From an uncultured Rubripirellula sp. (GTDB lineage: Bacteria > Planctomycetota > Planctomycetia > Pirellulales > Pirellulaceae), in assembly GCA_938075415.1 (NCBI GenBank), contig CALJHC010000016.1, forward strand, positions 184,039-248,038: DNA of 64,000 bases, given 5' to 3'. A model generated the notes under the pieces. It saw nothing but the letters and a program-made list of their open reading frames with translations, was not told the origin of the DNA and made no database searches. Positions 27,012 through 35,574 of this stretch are shown one piece after another (position 1 is the first letter of the stretch; every line of letters starts with the position of its first letter). The position numbers and the translations under genes are program-made.

Positions 27012-28286
27012 ATGAGCACTAATTGGCAGACTCCATCGGGAATGACCCGCAGACACTTCATGCAGCATCTGGCTGGTTCTTCAGCTGCGGTTAGCGCATC
27101 GATGACGATGGGTAACGCACTGTATGCAAATGCTGATGAACTGAAGAAAAATCACAAGTCAGCCATCCTGTTATGGATGGGTGGCGGGCCCGCGACAATC
27201 GATATTTGGGACCTGAAACCAGGTGCCGCAACCGGTGGACCATTTCAGCCTATTTCCACGTCAGGTGATTTGCAGATTTGTGAACACATGCCGATGGTTG
27301 CACAGCAGATGCACAACCTATCGGTTGTTCGGAGTATGTCGACTCGTGAAGCTGACCATAATCGGGGACGCTATTACATGCACACCGGTTATGTACCCAA
27401 TCCTAATATTGAGCATCCAAGTTACGGATCGGTCATTGCTCACGAGACGATCGAGCAACGCCCGGAACTAGAGATTCCTCCGTTCGTGTCGATCGGTGGT
27501 GCAAGTGCCGGTCCTGGCTTCTTAGGAATGGCTTGGGCACCGTTCTCGGTAAGCAGCAACGGACGCATTCGTAATCTCGAGATGAAGCTCGAAGACAGTC
27601 GACTCCGTGAACGGATGTACGCTTTGGAAATGATTGAGACTGGATTCGCGAAACGTACCCGAGACGTTCCTGCTTACGAGCATGCCAAAGTTTTGAAAAA
27701 GACATTTGACCTGATGACAAGCTCGCAAATGGATGCTTTCAAAGTTGACAAAGAGCCTGAGGAAGTGAAGGAACGCTATGGAACCGATGGATTTGGACAA
27801 GGTTGTTTACTTGCTCGAAGACTGGTTGAATCCGGTGTTCCCTTCGTCGAAGTGGATCTGGGCGGTTGGGATAATCACAACGGTATTCATACGATCCTCA
27901 AGGATAATAAGCTTCCGCAGCTTGACCGAGCGATGAGCGCCTTGGTTGAGGACCTTGAGCAACGAGAGTTGCTGAAAGATACGGTTGTTATCTGGATGGG
28001 TGAATTCGGACGAACTCCAAGAATCAATCAGAACGCTGGTCGAGATCACTTTGCTCGAGCTTGGTCCTGTGTTGTCGGTGGCGGTAACCTCAACGGCGGT
28101 CTTGCGGTTGGTGAAACCAGCAGCGATGGAACCGCTGTGGAGACCGAACCATTCAGTAGTGAGGATTTGATGTCAACGGTCTGCAAAGGCCTTGGTATCT
28201 CGACTGAGAAAACGTTCACCAGCAAGAATGGTCGTCCAATGAAGATTGCCGGTGGCGGAAAAATCATCAGTGATCTCATAGCTTAA
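27012..28286 (+). CDS. DUF1501 protein, probable Tat substrate
   Basis: The 424-residue product starts at the ATG at 27012, with GGAAGG 7 bases upstream. The N-terminus has a twin-arginine signal (T-R-R-H-F-M then A-G-S-S-A-A-V-S-A). DUF1501 landmarks are L-L-W-M-G-G-G-P, W-D-N-H-N-G-I-H, V-I-W-M-G-E-F-G-R-T-P and G-R-D-H-F. The fold resembles alkaline phosphatase/sulfatase superfamily members, and its Asp and His residues fit metal binding, but no activity is established. It pairs with the upstream PSCyt2/PSD1 protein and lies 34 bases before the sigma gene. Confidence 0.95.
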   Translation: MSTNWQTPSGMTRRHFMQHLAGSSAAVSASMTMGNALYANADELKKNHKSAILLWMGGGPATIDIWDLKPGAATGGPFQPISTSGDLQICEHMPMVAQQMHNLSVVRSMSTREADHNRGRYYMHTGYVPNPNIEHPSYGSVIAHETIEQRPELEIPPFVSIGGASAGPGFLGMAWAPFSVSSNGRIRNLEMKLEDSRLRERMYALEMIETGFAKRTRDVPAYEHAKVLKKTFDLMTSSQMDAFKVDKEPEEVKERYGTDGFGQGCLLARRLVESGVPFVEVDLGGWDNHNGIHTILKDNKLPQLDRAMSALVEDLEQRELLKDTVVIWMGEFGRTPRINQNAGRDHFARAWSCVVGGGNLNGGLAVGETSSDGTAVETEPFSSEDLMSTVCKGLGISTEKTFTSKNGRPMKIAGGGKIISDLIA

Positions 28287-28320
28287 GGTTTTGACAGATT
28301 TGCAAGGCACCGGTGATGAG

Positions 28321-28893
28321 ATGCCTCAGGACGCTCAGAAGGATGTCAGTGGAGCCAATTCGGCTGACATCCTTGGTCAGGCGTTAGATCCCTCAGAGTT
28401 AATTGTTCGACACCAACATGGCGTTTGGCGATATCTGAGGATGCTGGGTTGTGACGCCGCCACCGCGGATGATCTAACCCAAGAGACTTTTTTAAAAGTG
28501 CTTCGACGAGAAGACTTTGTGCAGCATACCGATGCCGCAACAGCGAGTTACTTGCGAACCACTGCATATCATTTGCTTGTGTCGATGCACCGAAAACACG
28601 GGCGTTTGAAAAGCGTTCCTGATGGCAATTTGATTGAGCAGGAATGGAATCGTTGGGCCGGTAAAGACTTATCCGGAGATGAAGCGATTGATGCGTTGCG
28701 ACAATGCATGGGCGTTTTAACCGAACGTGCAAAGCGTGCTCTGAAAATGCGTTTTGCACAGGGTTCCAGTCGTGTCGAGATTGGTGATGCACTGCAGATT
28801 ACAGAACACGGTGCCAGGAATTTGATGCAGCGAGCCAAGCAGCAATTGAGGAATTGCGTTCAAGAGAAGCTGTCGCAAAATAATCATGAGTGA
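28321..28893 (+). CDS. ECF-like sigma-70 family RNA polymerase sigma factor
   Basis: I start at the ATG at 28321 (190 residues); the frame is open to a TTG at 28291, just after the DUF1501 stop. Region 2 is seen in G-C-D-A-A-T-A-D-D-L-T-Q-E-T-F-L-K-V, and region 4 in L-T-E-R-A-K-R-A-L-K-M-R-F-A-Q-G with the helix-turn-helix H-G-A-R-N-L-M-Q-R-A-K. It directs RNA polymerase to a specific promoter set. The downstream gene begins 8 bases before this stop and encodes a protein with an anti-sigma-like head, the usual sigma/anti-sigma order. Confidence 0.93.
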   Translation: MPQDAQKDVSGANSADILGQALDPSELIVRHQHGVWRYLRMLGCDAATADDLTQETFLKVLRREDFVQHTDAATASYLRTTAYHLLVSMHRKHGRLKSVPDGNLIEQEWNRWAGKDLSGDEAIDALRQCMGVLTERAKRALKMRFAQGSSRVEIGDALQITEHGARNLMQRAKQQLRNCVQEKLSQNNHE

Positions 28894-30787
28894 TCAAAAG
28901 AATCGAATCGATGAGCAGGCGTTCGACGCAATGCTTGCTGAAACGTTAGGTGGAATCCATCCTCCTGACCTTTCCGATGTTGTGCTTCAGCATTTAAAAG
29001 CTGCAGAAGCTTCGCCTGATGCAACAATCACCATCCAGCAATCCCCCAGTTCTGCAGCACATACAAATCGCAGGCGAGTAAGGCGTCGAACAGCGATGGC
29101 GTTTTTGGCTGCACTTGCGGCGAGTCTGGTTTGGTTTCTGGTAAAGCCCGGCAGCACTCCAGACCCAACGGTTAATGAAACCGTAGCCGTGAACGAATCT
29201 TCGACGGTCGAGAGGCCGATTGAGCCACCAGTGAAGTCTTCATTGGATACCGATCAGGATACTAAACCCAAATCTTCGAAACCTTTACGAGGAATCCCGT
29301 TATTGGTCAATTCCGATGACGGTCCAAACACAAACGATGCCATCGTCGATCAACGTCAGGTTGGTCCGAATCATACCTTGGGTGACATACAGCTTGTTTC
29401 TAAACAAGTGAATGAGAAATTTTATACCTATTGGGATGCCATTGGAGTCACTCCGACTGAAGAGGCAACAAACGCGGAGACCTTGGCTCGTCTCAATCGA
29501 AGTTTGGGAATTCAACTTCCCGAGGAACTGTTGGGTAAACCCGATGAAATGCGTGACCATTTCGAAACGGCTTCCAACGCTTTGTCTTTGGCGATGACAT
29601 GGTTACGGCTGATTACCAATGACGGCTTGCGGCGTCTTAGTGAAGACGAGAGAGAATCACTGGTCATTGAGTTAGGTCAATGTATTGAGGGCAAGCACTC
29701 GCTCGATCGAACCATTTTGGGTTGGATTGAAGGACAGAATCCACGATCGAACGCATTTTACAAAGCGGTTGGTGCGGTGGGTAAAACGTCAACTGTCAAA
29801 CACCTAGCCAAGTTGACGATGAATGTCGATTTAAGATGTGTTTCGTGTCATGATTCGAAGATTGAGGGTGAAAGTCAGCAGTCAGAGTACTGGGGTTTTG
29901 CAGCGGTCTTGCATCAAGGTGTCTCGCGAGACGCCAACGGTGGGTTATCGATTGATTCCAAAGAAGGTCAGCAGCGGACGTTGTTTTATGAACTCTCTGA
30001 TGGACGACAACAGTTAGCTGAGCCTGAAGTGTCAGCGAGATGGTTGGGAGGCGCCACGAATGACTCTGTAAAAACGATTAAGAGTTGGGCAGATTCTCTG
30101 ACAGGGTCACAAGTACTTGCAAGAGGTGTTGTCAATTCGCTTTGGGAACTGGTGCATGGCCTGCCCCTTCACGGAAGGGCCGTTGATCCCATCACTGCCC
30201 CGCTTCATGAATCATTGACTGCAATTGAAGACGATTTAGCGTCGGATTTGATTGACTCCAACTTCAATGTCGCTCGTACGTTGGCGCTGATCTTGACATC
30301 TCCAGCCTCAGGTCGATCGGTCCCTGAGGCCCTTTTACCGGAGAATGCTTTGAGTGCTGATCCAGTAGATCGCAAAGCATCCACGGAGGCGGTTAACGCC
30401 TTTGCGGCAGCTCACTTCATTCGACCGCAGATGCCCCTTGCTCGAAGAATCGATCAGGCGATGCGATCGATTGGAGCAAAATTGGATTCCCTCGATGTGC
30501 CAATCGTCGCACAAGCCACGGGAGTGAACGGAAAGGGAGCTTACAAACCAAGTTCCACGAAGCCGGAGTCATTAGATGATGACTTTCCCACCAGCGGCGA
30601 GGGTCTACCCGTTCAGTGGTTGACTTTGATTAGCAACCCCGATGACCAGACGAAACATCTTGCTTACCTGGCGGGTTACGATCAGGTTCCTGAGACTGTC
30701 TTGGCAGCTGCCACGGCAATGAAAAAAGCGAACCCGGATGACAGGGATTTGCTTTTGCAGCGCGTCTGGTGGTTGCTTCGTCGCTAG
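28886..30787 (+). CDS. Anti-sigma-like membrane protein fused to a divergent PSCyt2/PSD1 module
   Basis: The 633-residue protein has a cytoplasmic head (F-D-A-M-L-A-E-T-L-G-G-I-H-P-P-D-L-S at residues 13-30), as at the start of planctomycete anti-sigma proteins. A basic stretch (R-R-R-V-R-R-R) and one membrane helix at about 70-87 predict an outside C-terminus. That part is a divergent DUF1549/DUF1553 protein: K-F-Y-T-Y-W-D-A-I-G-V-T-P, a kept haem-like C318-V-S-C-H322, L-F-Y-E-L-S-D-G-R, and R-G-V-V-N-S-L-W-E-L-V-H-G matching the PSD1 N-R-x-W motif. It overlaps the sigma gene by 8 bases. I infer that it holds the sigma factor and senses a surface or redox signal. Confidence 0.78.
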   Translation: MSDQKNRIDEQAFDAMLAETLGGIHPPDLSDVVLQHLKAAEASPDATITIQQSPSSAAHTNRRRVRRRTAMAFLAALAASLVWFLVKPGSTPDPTVNETVAVNESSTVERPIEPPVKSSLDTDQDTKPKSSKPLRGIPLLVNSDDGPNTNDAIVDQRQVGPNHTLGDIQLVSKQVNEKFYTYWDAIGVTPTEEATNAETLARLNRSLGIQLPEELLGKPDEMRDHFETASNALSLAMTWLRLITNDGLRRLSEDERESLVIELGQCIEGKHSLDRTILGWIEGQNPRSNAFYKAVGAVGKTSTVKHLAKLTMNVDLRCVSCHDSKIEGESQQSEYWGFAAVLHQGVSRDANGGLSIDSKEGQQRTLFYELSDGRQQLAEPEVSARWLGGATNDSVKTIKSWADSLTGSQVLARGVVNSLWELVHGLPLHGRAVDPITAPLHESLTAIEDDLASDLIDSNFNVARTLALILTSPASGRSVPEALLPENALSADPVDRKASTEAVNAFAAAHFIRPQMPLARRIDQAMRSIGAKLDSLDVPIVAQATGVNGKGAYKPSSTKPESLDDDFPTSGEGLPVQWLTLISNPDDQTKHLAYLAGYDQVPETVLAAATAMKKANPDDRDLLLQRVWWLLRR

Positions 30788-30807
30788 TGATTGGTAATCA
30801 GTGCTTC

Positions 30808-31890
30808 CTATCCTCCGATGGCATACATGGGCCGCTCCGGAGGGCGGAATCCGTCTTCTTGGATACCATGTGACGCTGCTTTGGTTCTCACGCTGGCTTG
30901 AAATAGTTCAATCAACTGATCGTCTCCAGCACTGTTTCTCAATGCACGCTTCAGGCTGACTTCGTCGTTGGAAAAAAGGCAGTTTCGAATTGCTCCGTCA
31001 GCCGTGATTCGAAGTCGATTACATTGTTCACAGAAAGGCTGCGAAACAGACCTGATAATGCCAACTCGATTTCCGCCGATAAGAAATTCCTCTGCTGGTT
31101 GTGAGGGATCATCACGTTCAATCGGAGTTGGCGTTCCAAAGTTTTTTTTCAGAATACCCAGTAGCTGATCGCCATCGAGGACATCGGTTCGCTGCCAGGA
31201 TCGATCTGTATCTAGCGGCATGTACTCAATGAATCGTAATGTCAGTTTGCGTTGACTTGCAAACTCCGCGAGTCGACATACTTCGTTTTCGGTGATTCCT
31301 TTGATTGCCAAAGCATTCAATTTGATGGTATTGAACTTGCAGGCGATTGCTTGCTCAATACCGTCAAGAGTCTGTTGCAGTCCAGGTCGCCGCGTGATTT
31401 TTTGAAAGACCTTTTCCGACAGGGTGTCGAGGCTAATGTTGAGTCTTTTGAGACCTGCATTTCTTAAAGCCAAAGCATGTTCGGTGAGCAGTATACCGTT
31501 GGTGGTGAGCGAAAAATCTTTGAGTTCTCGGATCCCAGAGAGCATTCGAACCAGTTGAGGCAAGTCTTTTCTGACCAATGGCTCACCACCGGTGAGTCGG
31601 ATGTCGCGAATTCCACATCGTTCTACCAAGAGACGGGCAAGGCGTTCAATTTCCTCGAAAGAAAGTAATTCATCTTTGGGGAAAAAGACGGCATCAGTCT
31701 CCGGCATGCAATACGTGCATCGAATGTTGCAGCGATCCGTAACGCTAATCCGAAGGCTGGTGTGGATGCGTCCAAACGAATCAATCAGTGGCGTTTGTGG
31801 TTGCTTTGATTCTGGATTAATGGGTTCACTCAAAAATTCTTGATGGAAGTCAGTGTGCGTTGTTGATTCACTCCGACCAACTTGACTCAA
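30808..31890 (-). CDS. moaA: GTP 3',8-cyclase MoaA (molybdenum cofactor synthesis)
   Basis: This is a 360-residue radical-SAM enzyme starting at TTG 31890; no ATG lies upstream of the core. The first cluster motif is C-N-I-R-C-T-Y-C, followed by L-T-G-G-E-P-L. The second cluster is in C-E-Q-C-N-R-L-R-I-T-A-D-G with the later C-L-F-S, and the protein ends in the conserved G-G tail. It converts GTP to cyclic pyranopterin precursor with MoaC. The N-terminal 35 residues are a poorly conserved extension, so a later start is possible. No other moa gene is in the window. Confidence 0.95.
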   Translation of the reverse strand: MSQVGRSESTTHTDFHQEFLSEPINPESKQPQTPLIDSFGRIHTSLRISVTDRCNIRCTYCMPETDAVFFPKDELLSFEEIERLARLLVERCGIRDIRLTGGEPLVRKDLPQLVRMLSGIRELKDFSLTTNGILLTEHALALRNAGLKRLNISLDTLSEKVFQKITRRPGLQQTLDGIEQAIACKFNTIKLNALAIKGITENEVCRLAEFASQRKLTLRFIEYMPLDTDRSWQRTDVLDGDQLLGILKKNFGTPTPIERDDPSQPAEEFLIGGNRVGIIRSVSQPFCEQCNRLRITADGAIRNCLFSNDEVSLKRALRNSAGDDQLIELFQASVRTKAASHGIQEDGFRPPERPMYAIGG

Positions 31891-31972
31891 TAACGGTATG
31901 AGCTTGCAGGTAAGTCTGGCAAATTAGAAGCCGTGTAACAACCATGTTTGAGTCGGGTGGTTTTGTTCTTGA

Positions 31973-33397
31973 TTAACTAATCAATTTTTCGATGACATTG
32001 CCATGGACATCGGTTAATCGAAAATCTCGACCAGCGTGATGGAATGTGAGACGTTCGTGATTGATTCCCAATTGATGCAAAATGGTGGCTTGTACGTCAT
32101 GAACATGAACTGCATCTTCAATTGGATGAAAACCAAGATCATCAGTCTTGCCGATGGATTGACCGGTTTTGATTCCTCCGCCCGCCAGCCACATAGAAAA
32201 CGCTTGCGGATGGTGATCGCGTCCCTGCTTTCGACCTAAAGCCGCACTGGCCTCAACCATTGGTGTGCGACCAAATTCCCCGCCCCAAACCACCAGAGTG
32301 TCCTCGAGCATCCCTCGACGCTTGAGATCTTGTAGCAAAGCGGCGCAGGCCTGATCGGTCTGTTCACACTGACGCTTCAGGCCCTGCTGAACATTACTGT
32401 GATGATCCCAGCCCGAATGGTAGACCTGGATGAAACGTACTCCGCGCTCAGCCAGCCTTCTCGCCAAGAGGCAATTTTTTGCGAATGAACCCTTGTCATT
32501 TTCCGTGATACCGTAGGATTCAAGAGTTCGTTGGTCTTCTTGATTTAGGTCCATTAGTTCAGGGGCTCGGCTTTGCATCCGGTAGGCCATCTCATAAGAT
32601 TCAATCCGAGTTTGAATGGAATCAAGACCAAGCGTGTCCAAGCGTTTTTGATTCATGGCATTGATGAAATCAATGGATCGAATTTGGCTCTTCTCACTAA
32701 TGTTATCAGGTGTTTTTACGTGCAGGATTGGTTCACCCGTGCCCCGAAATGGAACCCCTTGATGTTCCCCCGGAAGGAAACCGCTACTCCACATCGCCGA
32801 TCCACCTGATAAGCTTCCTCCGCTTTTCAGCACAACGAAGGCGGGCAGGTCGGTTGCTTCGTTTCCAAGGCCATAGCTTAGCCACGACCCCATCGAAGGC
32901 CGCCCCGGAATCCCGCTGCCGGTATTGATGAAAAGTTGTGCTGGGGAGTGGTTGAATTGATCCGTGTGAACAGTTCGAATGAGTGCGATTTGATCCGCGA
33001 CCGAGCCAAGTTTCGGCAAAGCATCTGAAATTTCGAGTCCGGACTCTCCGTGACGTCTGAACGGGAAACGGGGTGCGAGCACCGCAGCGTCTGGTTGGAT
33101 GAAAGCATAGCGTTGGCCATCGATGACTGATGGAGGAATTGGCTTTCCCTCTAGCTCAACAAGTTTCGGTTTGTAATCGAATAAATCAAGCTGGCTCGGA
33201 GCTCCGGCCATGAAAAGATAGATGACACGTTTAGCGTGCGGCGCAGGATGCTGTTGCAGGTCGCCGATGACGGATTGACGATCACCACCTTTCGCATTTT
33301 GCTGCAGGAAGAGTGAAGCCAAGGCAACTTTGCCAATACCGATACCACAATCATGGAAAAGTTGCCGACGTGTGTTCGCTTTTTTTAATCTTTGCAC
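31973..33397 (-). CDS. DUF1501 protein (second copy, not paired)
   Basis: The 474-residue protein starts at GTG 33397. It has a twin-arginine-like start (N-T-R-R-Q-L-F-H), then Y-L-F-M-A-G-A-P-S-Q-L-D-L-F-D, N-H-S-P-A-Q-L-F, G-W-D-H-H-S-N-V, V-W-G-G-E-F-G-R-T-P and G-R-D-H-H-P, the DUF1501 metal-like signature. It belongs to a different subgroup from the copy at 27012-28286: the loop with F-R-R-H-G-E-S-G and the segment on G-S-W-L-S-Y-G-L-G are the longer sort. No PSCyt2/PSD1 gene is next to it, which is unusual for the family. Confidence 0.95.
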   Translation of the reverse strand: MQRLKKANTRRQLFHDCGIGIGKVALASLFLQQNAKGGDRQSVIGDLQQHPAPHAKRVIYLFMAGAPSQLDLFDYKPKLVELEGKPIPPSVIDGQRYAFIQPDAAVLAPRFPFRRHGESGLEISDALPKLGSVADQIALIRTVHTDQFNHSPAQLFINTGSGIPGRPSMGSWLSYGLGNEATDLPAFVVLKSGGSLSGGSAMWSSGFLPGEHQGVPFRGTGEPILHVKTPDNISEKSQIRSIDFINAMNQKRLDTLGLDSIQTRIESYEMAYRMQSRAPELMDLNQEDQRTLESYGITENDKGSFAKNCLLARRLAERGVRFIQVYHSGWDHHSNVQQGLKRQCEQTDQACAALLQDLKRRGMLEDTLVVWGGEFGRTPMVEASAALGRKQGRDHHPQAFSMWLAGGGIKTGQSIGKTDDLGFHPIEDAVHVHDVQATILHQLGINHERLTFHHAGRDFRLTDVHGNVIEKLIS

Positions 33398-33815
33398 TAT
33401 CAGGTTCTGACTTGAAGAAGATTTTACGAAGGTCGGGGACTATTCACTCGTTTCAAACGAAGTCTGCCTTCATGCGTGAAACAAACGGGGCTAACCGGAT
33501 ACACCATCTGTAGGAAACCTAAAACGGGCCGAGCTCTTCTTCAAAGAATCACGGGAAAACCGATGCCTTGCTCGTATTCTAATGACCAGGTCTGATGAAT
33601 CGTGGCTAAAATCTCGATCTAGCGACCAAGGATTGACTGGATTTTAGCCGTACCGGGTCCACGAATCGCCAGTTTGCTCTGCCTTAGTTGAAAGAAAGTC
33701 AGAGGATCTACAAAATGGGTACCCATCCCCACCACATGGCTCGTTCTCAGCCTGACATGAGGACATAGTCAGTTTCTATTCTAAGACGTTCTACAACAAG
33801 ATAAGCAACAGGGTT
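33398..33815. other. Non-coding divergent intergenic region
   Basis: About 420 bases separate the divergent DUF1501 and methyltransferase genes. Only short, coding-poor frames occur. I see no promoter consensus, tRNA or strong inverted repeat. Confidence 0.45.
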
Positions 33816-34649
33816 ATGGCAAAGGCAACGAGTAAAAAGAAAAAGACATTGGCTGAAAAAGCTGACAAGTTCATCTGCTATCAGAAGTCGGTTCAGACAC
33901 CCGATCATGAGATTGAGTTTTTTGAGCAGGCCTACAAAGAAGTCAACGGAAAAAAACCTTATGTCTTGAGGGAGGATTTTTGTGGAACTTTCGCAGTTTG
34001 CTGCGAATGGGTGCGATCAAACCACAAACGCACTGCGTTAGGCGTTGATCTCTGTCAAGAGACACTGCAGTGGGGGCGAGATCATAATTTGGCCGATTTG
34101 TCTCCGGGTGAGCAGTCGAGAGTGAAGATATCTGAACAAGACGTGAGAAAGAGAAATCGTCCTACCGCAGATGTGTTAGCCGCTCAGAACTTTTCTTTCT
34201 GGTTATTCAAGACTCGTTCGGAGGTCTTGGAGTATTTTCGTATCGCCCGTGACAATCTGAAATCGGGCGGAGTGATGGTGATGGATATGATGGGTGGTGG
34301 TGACTGTTATCAAGAGGATTTGGTGGATAAGCGGACCATTAAAAAGGGAAAGAAAGGATTCCAATACATGTGGGAGCAGGCTTCCTTCAATCCTGTTAAT
34401 GCTGACGCAACCTTTTACATCAGTTTCAAGTTCGCAGATGGTAGTAAGTTGAAGCGAGCGTTCGAATACCAATGGAGGTTCTGGACGATTCCCGAAGTCC
34501 GAGAACTATTGGAGGAGGCGGGTTTCACCGAGAGCCATGTTTATTGGGAAAACGATGACGAAGACAGCGATGAATACGGCAATTGGGAACGTGGGAATGA
34601 CGCGCCAAGTAATCCAAGTTGGATCTGTTACATCGTTGCCGTGAAGTAA
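33816..34649 (+). CDS. Class I SAM-dependent methyltransferase
   Basis: The 277-residue protein begins with a Lys-rich stretch (T-S-K-K-K-K-T). L-R-E-D-F-C-G-T-F and A-L-G-V-D-L-C mark the nucleotide-binding strands, Q-N-F-S-F-W-L-F the post-motif, and G-G-V-M-V-M-D-M-M-G-G motif III. The C-terminus has a D/E-rich loop (E-N-D-D-E-D-S-D-E). The methyl acceptor cannot be read off. The Lys-rich head could contact nucleic acid. The next gene starts 24 bases downstream on the same strand. Confidence 0.85.
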   Translation: MAKATSKKKKTLAEKADKFICYQKSVQTPDHEIEFFEQAYKEVNGKKPYVLREDFCGTFAVCCEWVRSNHKRTALGVDLCQETLQWGRDHNLADLSPGEQSRVKISEQDVRKRNRPTADVLAAQNFSFWLFKTRSEVLEYFRIARDNLKSGGVMVMDMMGGGDCYQEDLVDKRTIKKGKKGFQYMWEQASFNPVNADATFYISFKFADGSKLKRAFEYQWRFWTIPEVRELLEEAGFTESHVYWENDDEDSDEYGNWERGNDAPSNPSWICYIVAVK

Positions 34650-34673
34650 CTTCAATCAAGGAACGCGTGGGTA

Positions 34674-35573
34674 ATGATAAATTTTGCCAAGCAAATTTCA
34701 CTGGGATTCCTTTTCCAAGGAATCATCTTCATTTCTGTCGCACCCAAGACAACTGGCGCACAGGAAGTCAAAAACGGACCGGATGCAGAGGTGGCCGGGT
34801 TATTTGCGAGGGATAATCTTGTGGCTTGGTGTATTGTGCCCTTCGACGCCAATCGACGGGGACCCGCCGAACGCGCCGAAATGGTACGGGATCTTGGGCT
34901 AAAGAAAGTTGCCTATGATTGGCGTGCGGAACACGTCGCTACTTTCGAAGAAGAGATCCTGCAATACAAAAAGAATGGAATTGACTTCTTCGCATTTTGG
35001 AGTTGGCATGATTCTCTGGAATCGTTGATCCGTAAGCATCAAATCAAGCCCCAGATATGGGCAATACTTGGATCGCCCTCTGCTGATCAGCCCGTAACTC
35101 GGATCTCACTTGCAGCAGATCAATTGATGCCGCTGGTGGAGCGGACGAAGAGATTGGGGCTGAAATTCGGTCTCTACAATCATGGGGGTTGGGGTGGAAA
35201 GCCTTCCAGCCTCATTGCGGTTTGTCGTTTGCTCAGAGAGCGGAGTCAATCAGACCATGTGGGTATCGTCTATAACTTTCATCATGCGCATGATGATTTG
35301 GAGGAGTTCTATCAACAATTACCGAGCATGCATCCGTACTTATTTTGCGTTAATTTGAATGGGATGGCTGATCCGCAGGAAGTAGCTGCTTTGAACAAAA
35401 AAATCTTACCGGTTGGATCAGGTAAGCACGAAAAGGCAATGATGCAGTCATTAATTGATGCCGGTTACTCTGGTCCGATCGGAGTGTTAGATCACCGTAG
35501 TGATTTGGACGCGCGTGAGTCCCTGCAGCAGAATCTTGATGGTCTTGATCAGGTAATCCGTGAATGGAAATGA
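34674..35573 (+). CDS. Exported sugar-phosphate isomerase/epimerase-like (TIM barrel) protein
   Basis: The 299-residue protein has a signal peptide of about 28 residues ending T-G-A-Q-E and a xylose-isomerase-like TIM barrel: L-G-L-K-K-V-A-Y-D-W, Y-N-H-G-G-W-G-G, V-G-I-V-Y-N-F-H-H-A-H, and H-P-Y-L-F-C-V-N-L-N-G. The conserved His/Asp/Glu pattern of that family is only partly visible. The fold is fairly sure. Its stop overlaps the region of the esterase start (ATG at 35575), implying co-translation with that hydrolase. Confidence 0.8.
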   Translation: MINFAKQISLGFLFQGIIFISVAPKTTGAQEVKNGPDAEVAGLFARDNLVAWCIVPFDANRRGPAERAEMVRDLGLKKVAYDWRAEHVATFEEEILQYKKNGIDFFAFWSWHDSLESLIRKHQIKPQIWAILGSPSADQPVTRISLAADQLMPLVERTKRLGLKFGLYNHGGWGGKPSSLIAVCRLLRERSQSDHVGIVYNFHHAHDDLEEFYQQLPSMHPYLFCVNLNGMADPQEVAALNKKILPVGSGKHEKAMMQSLIDAGYSGPIGVLDHRSDLDARESLQQNLDGLDQVIREWK

Positions 35574-35574
35574 G

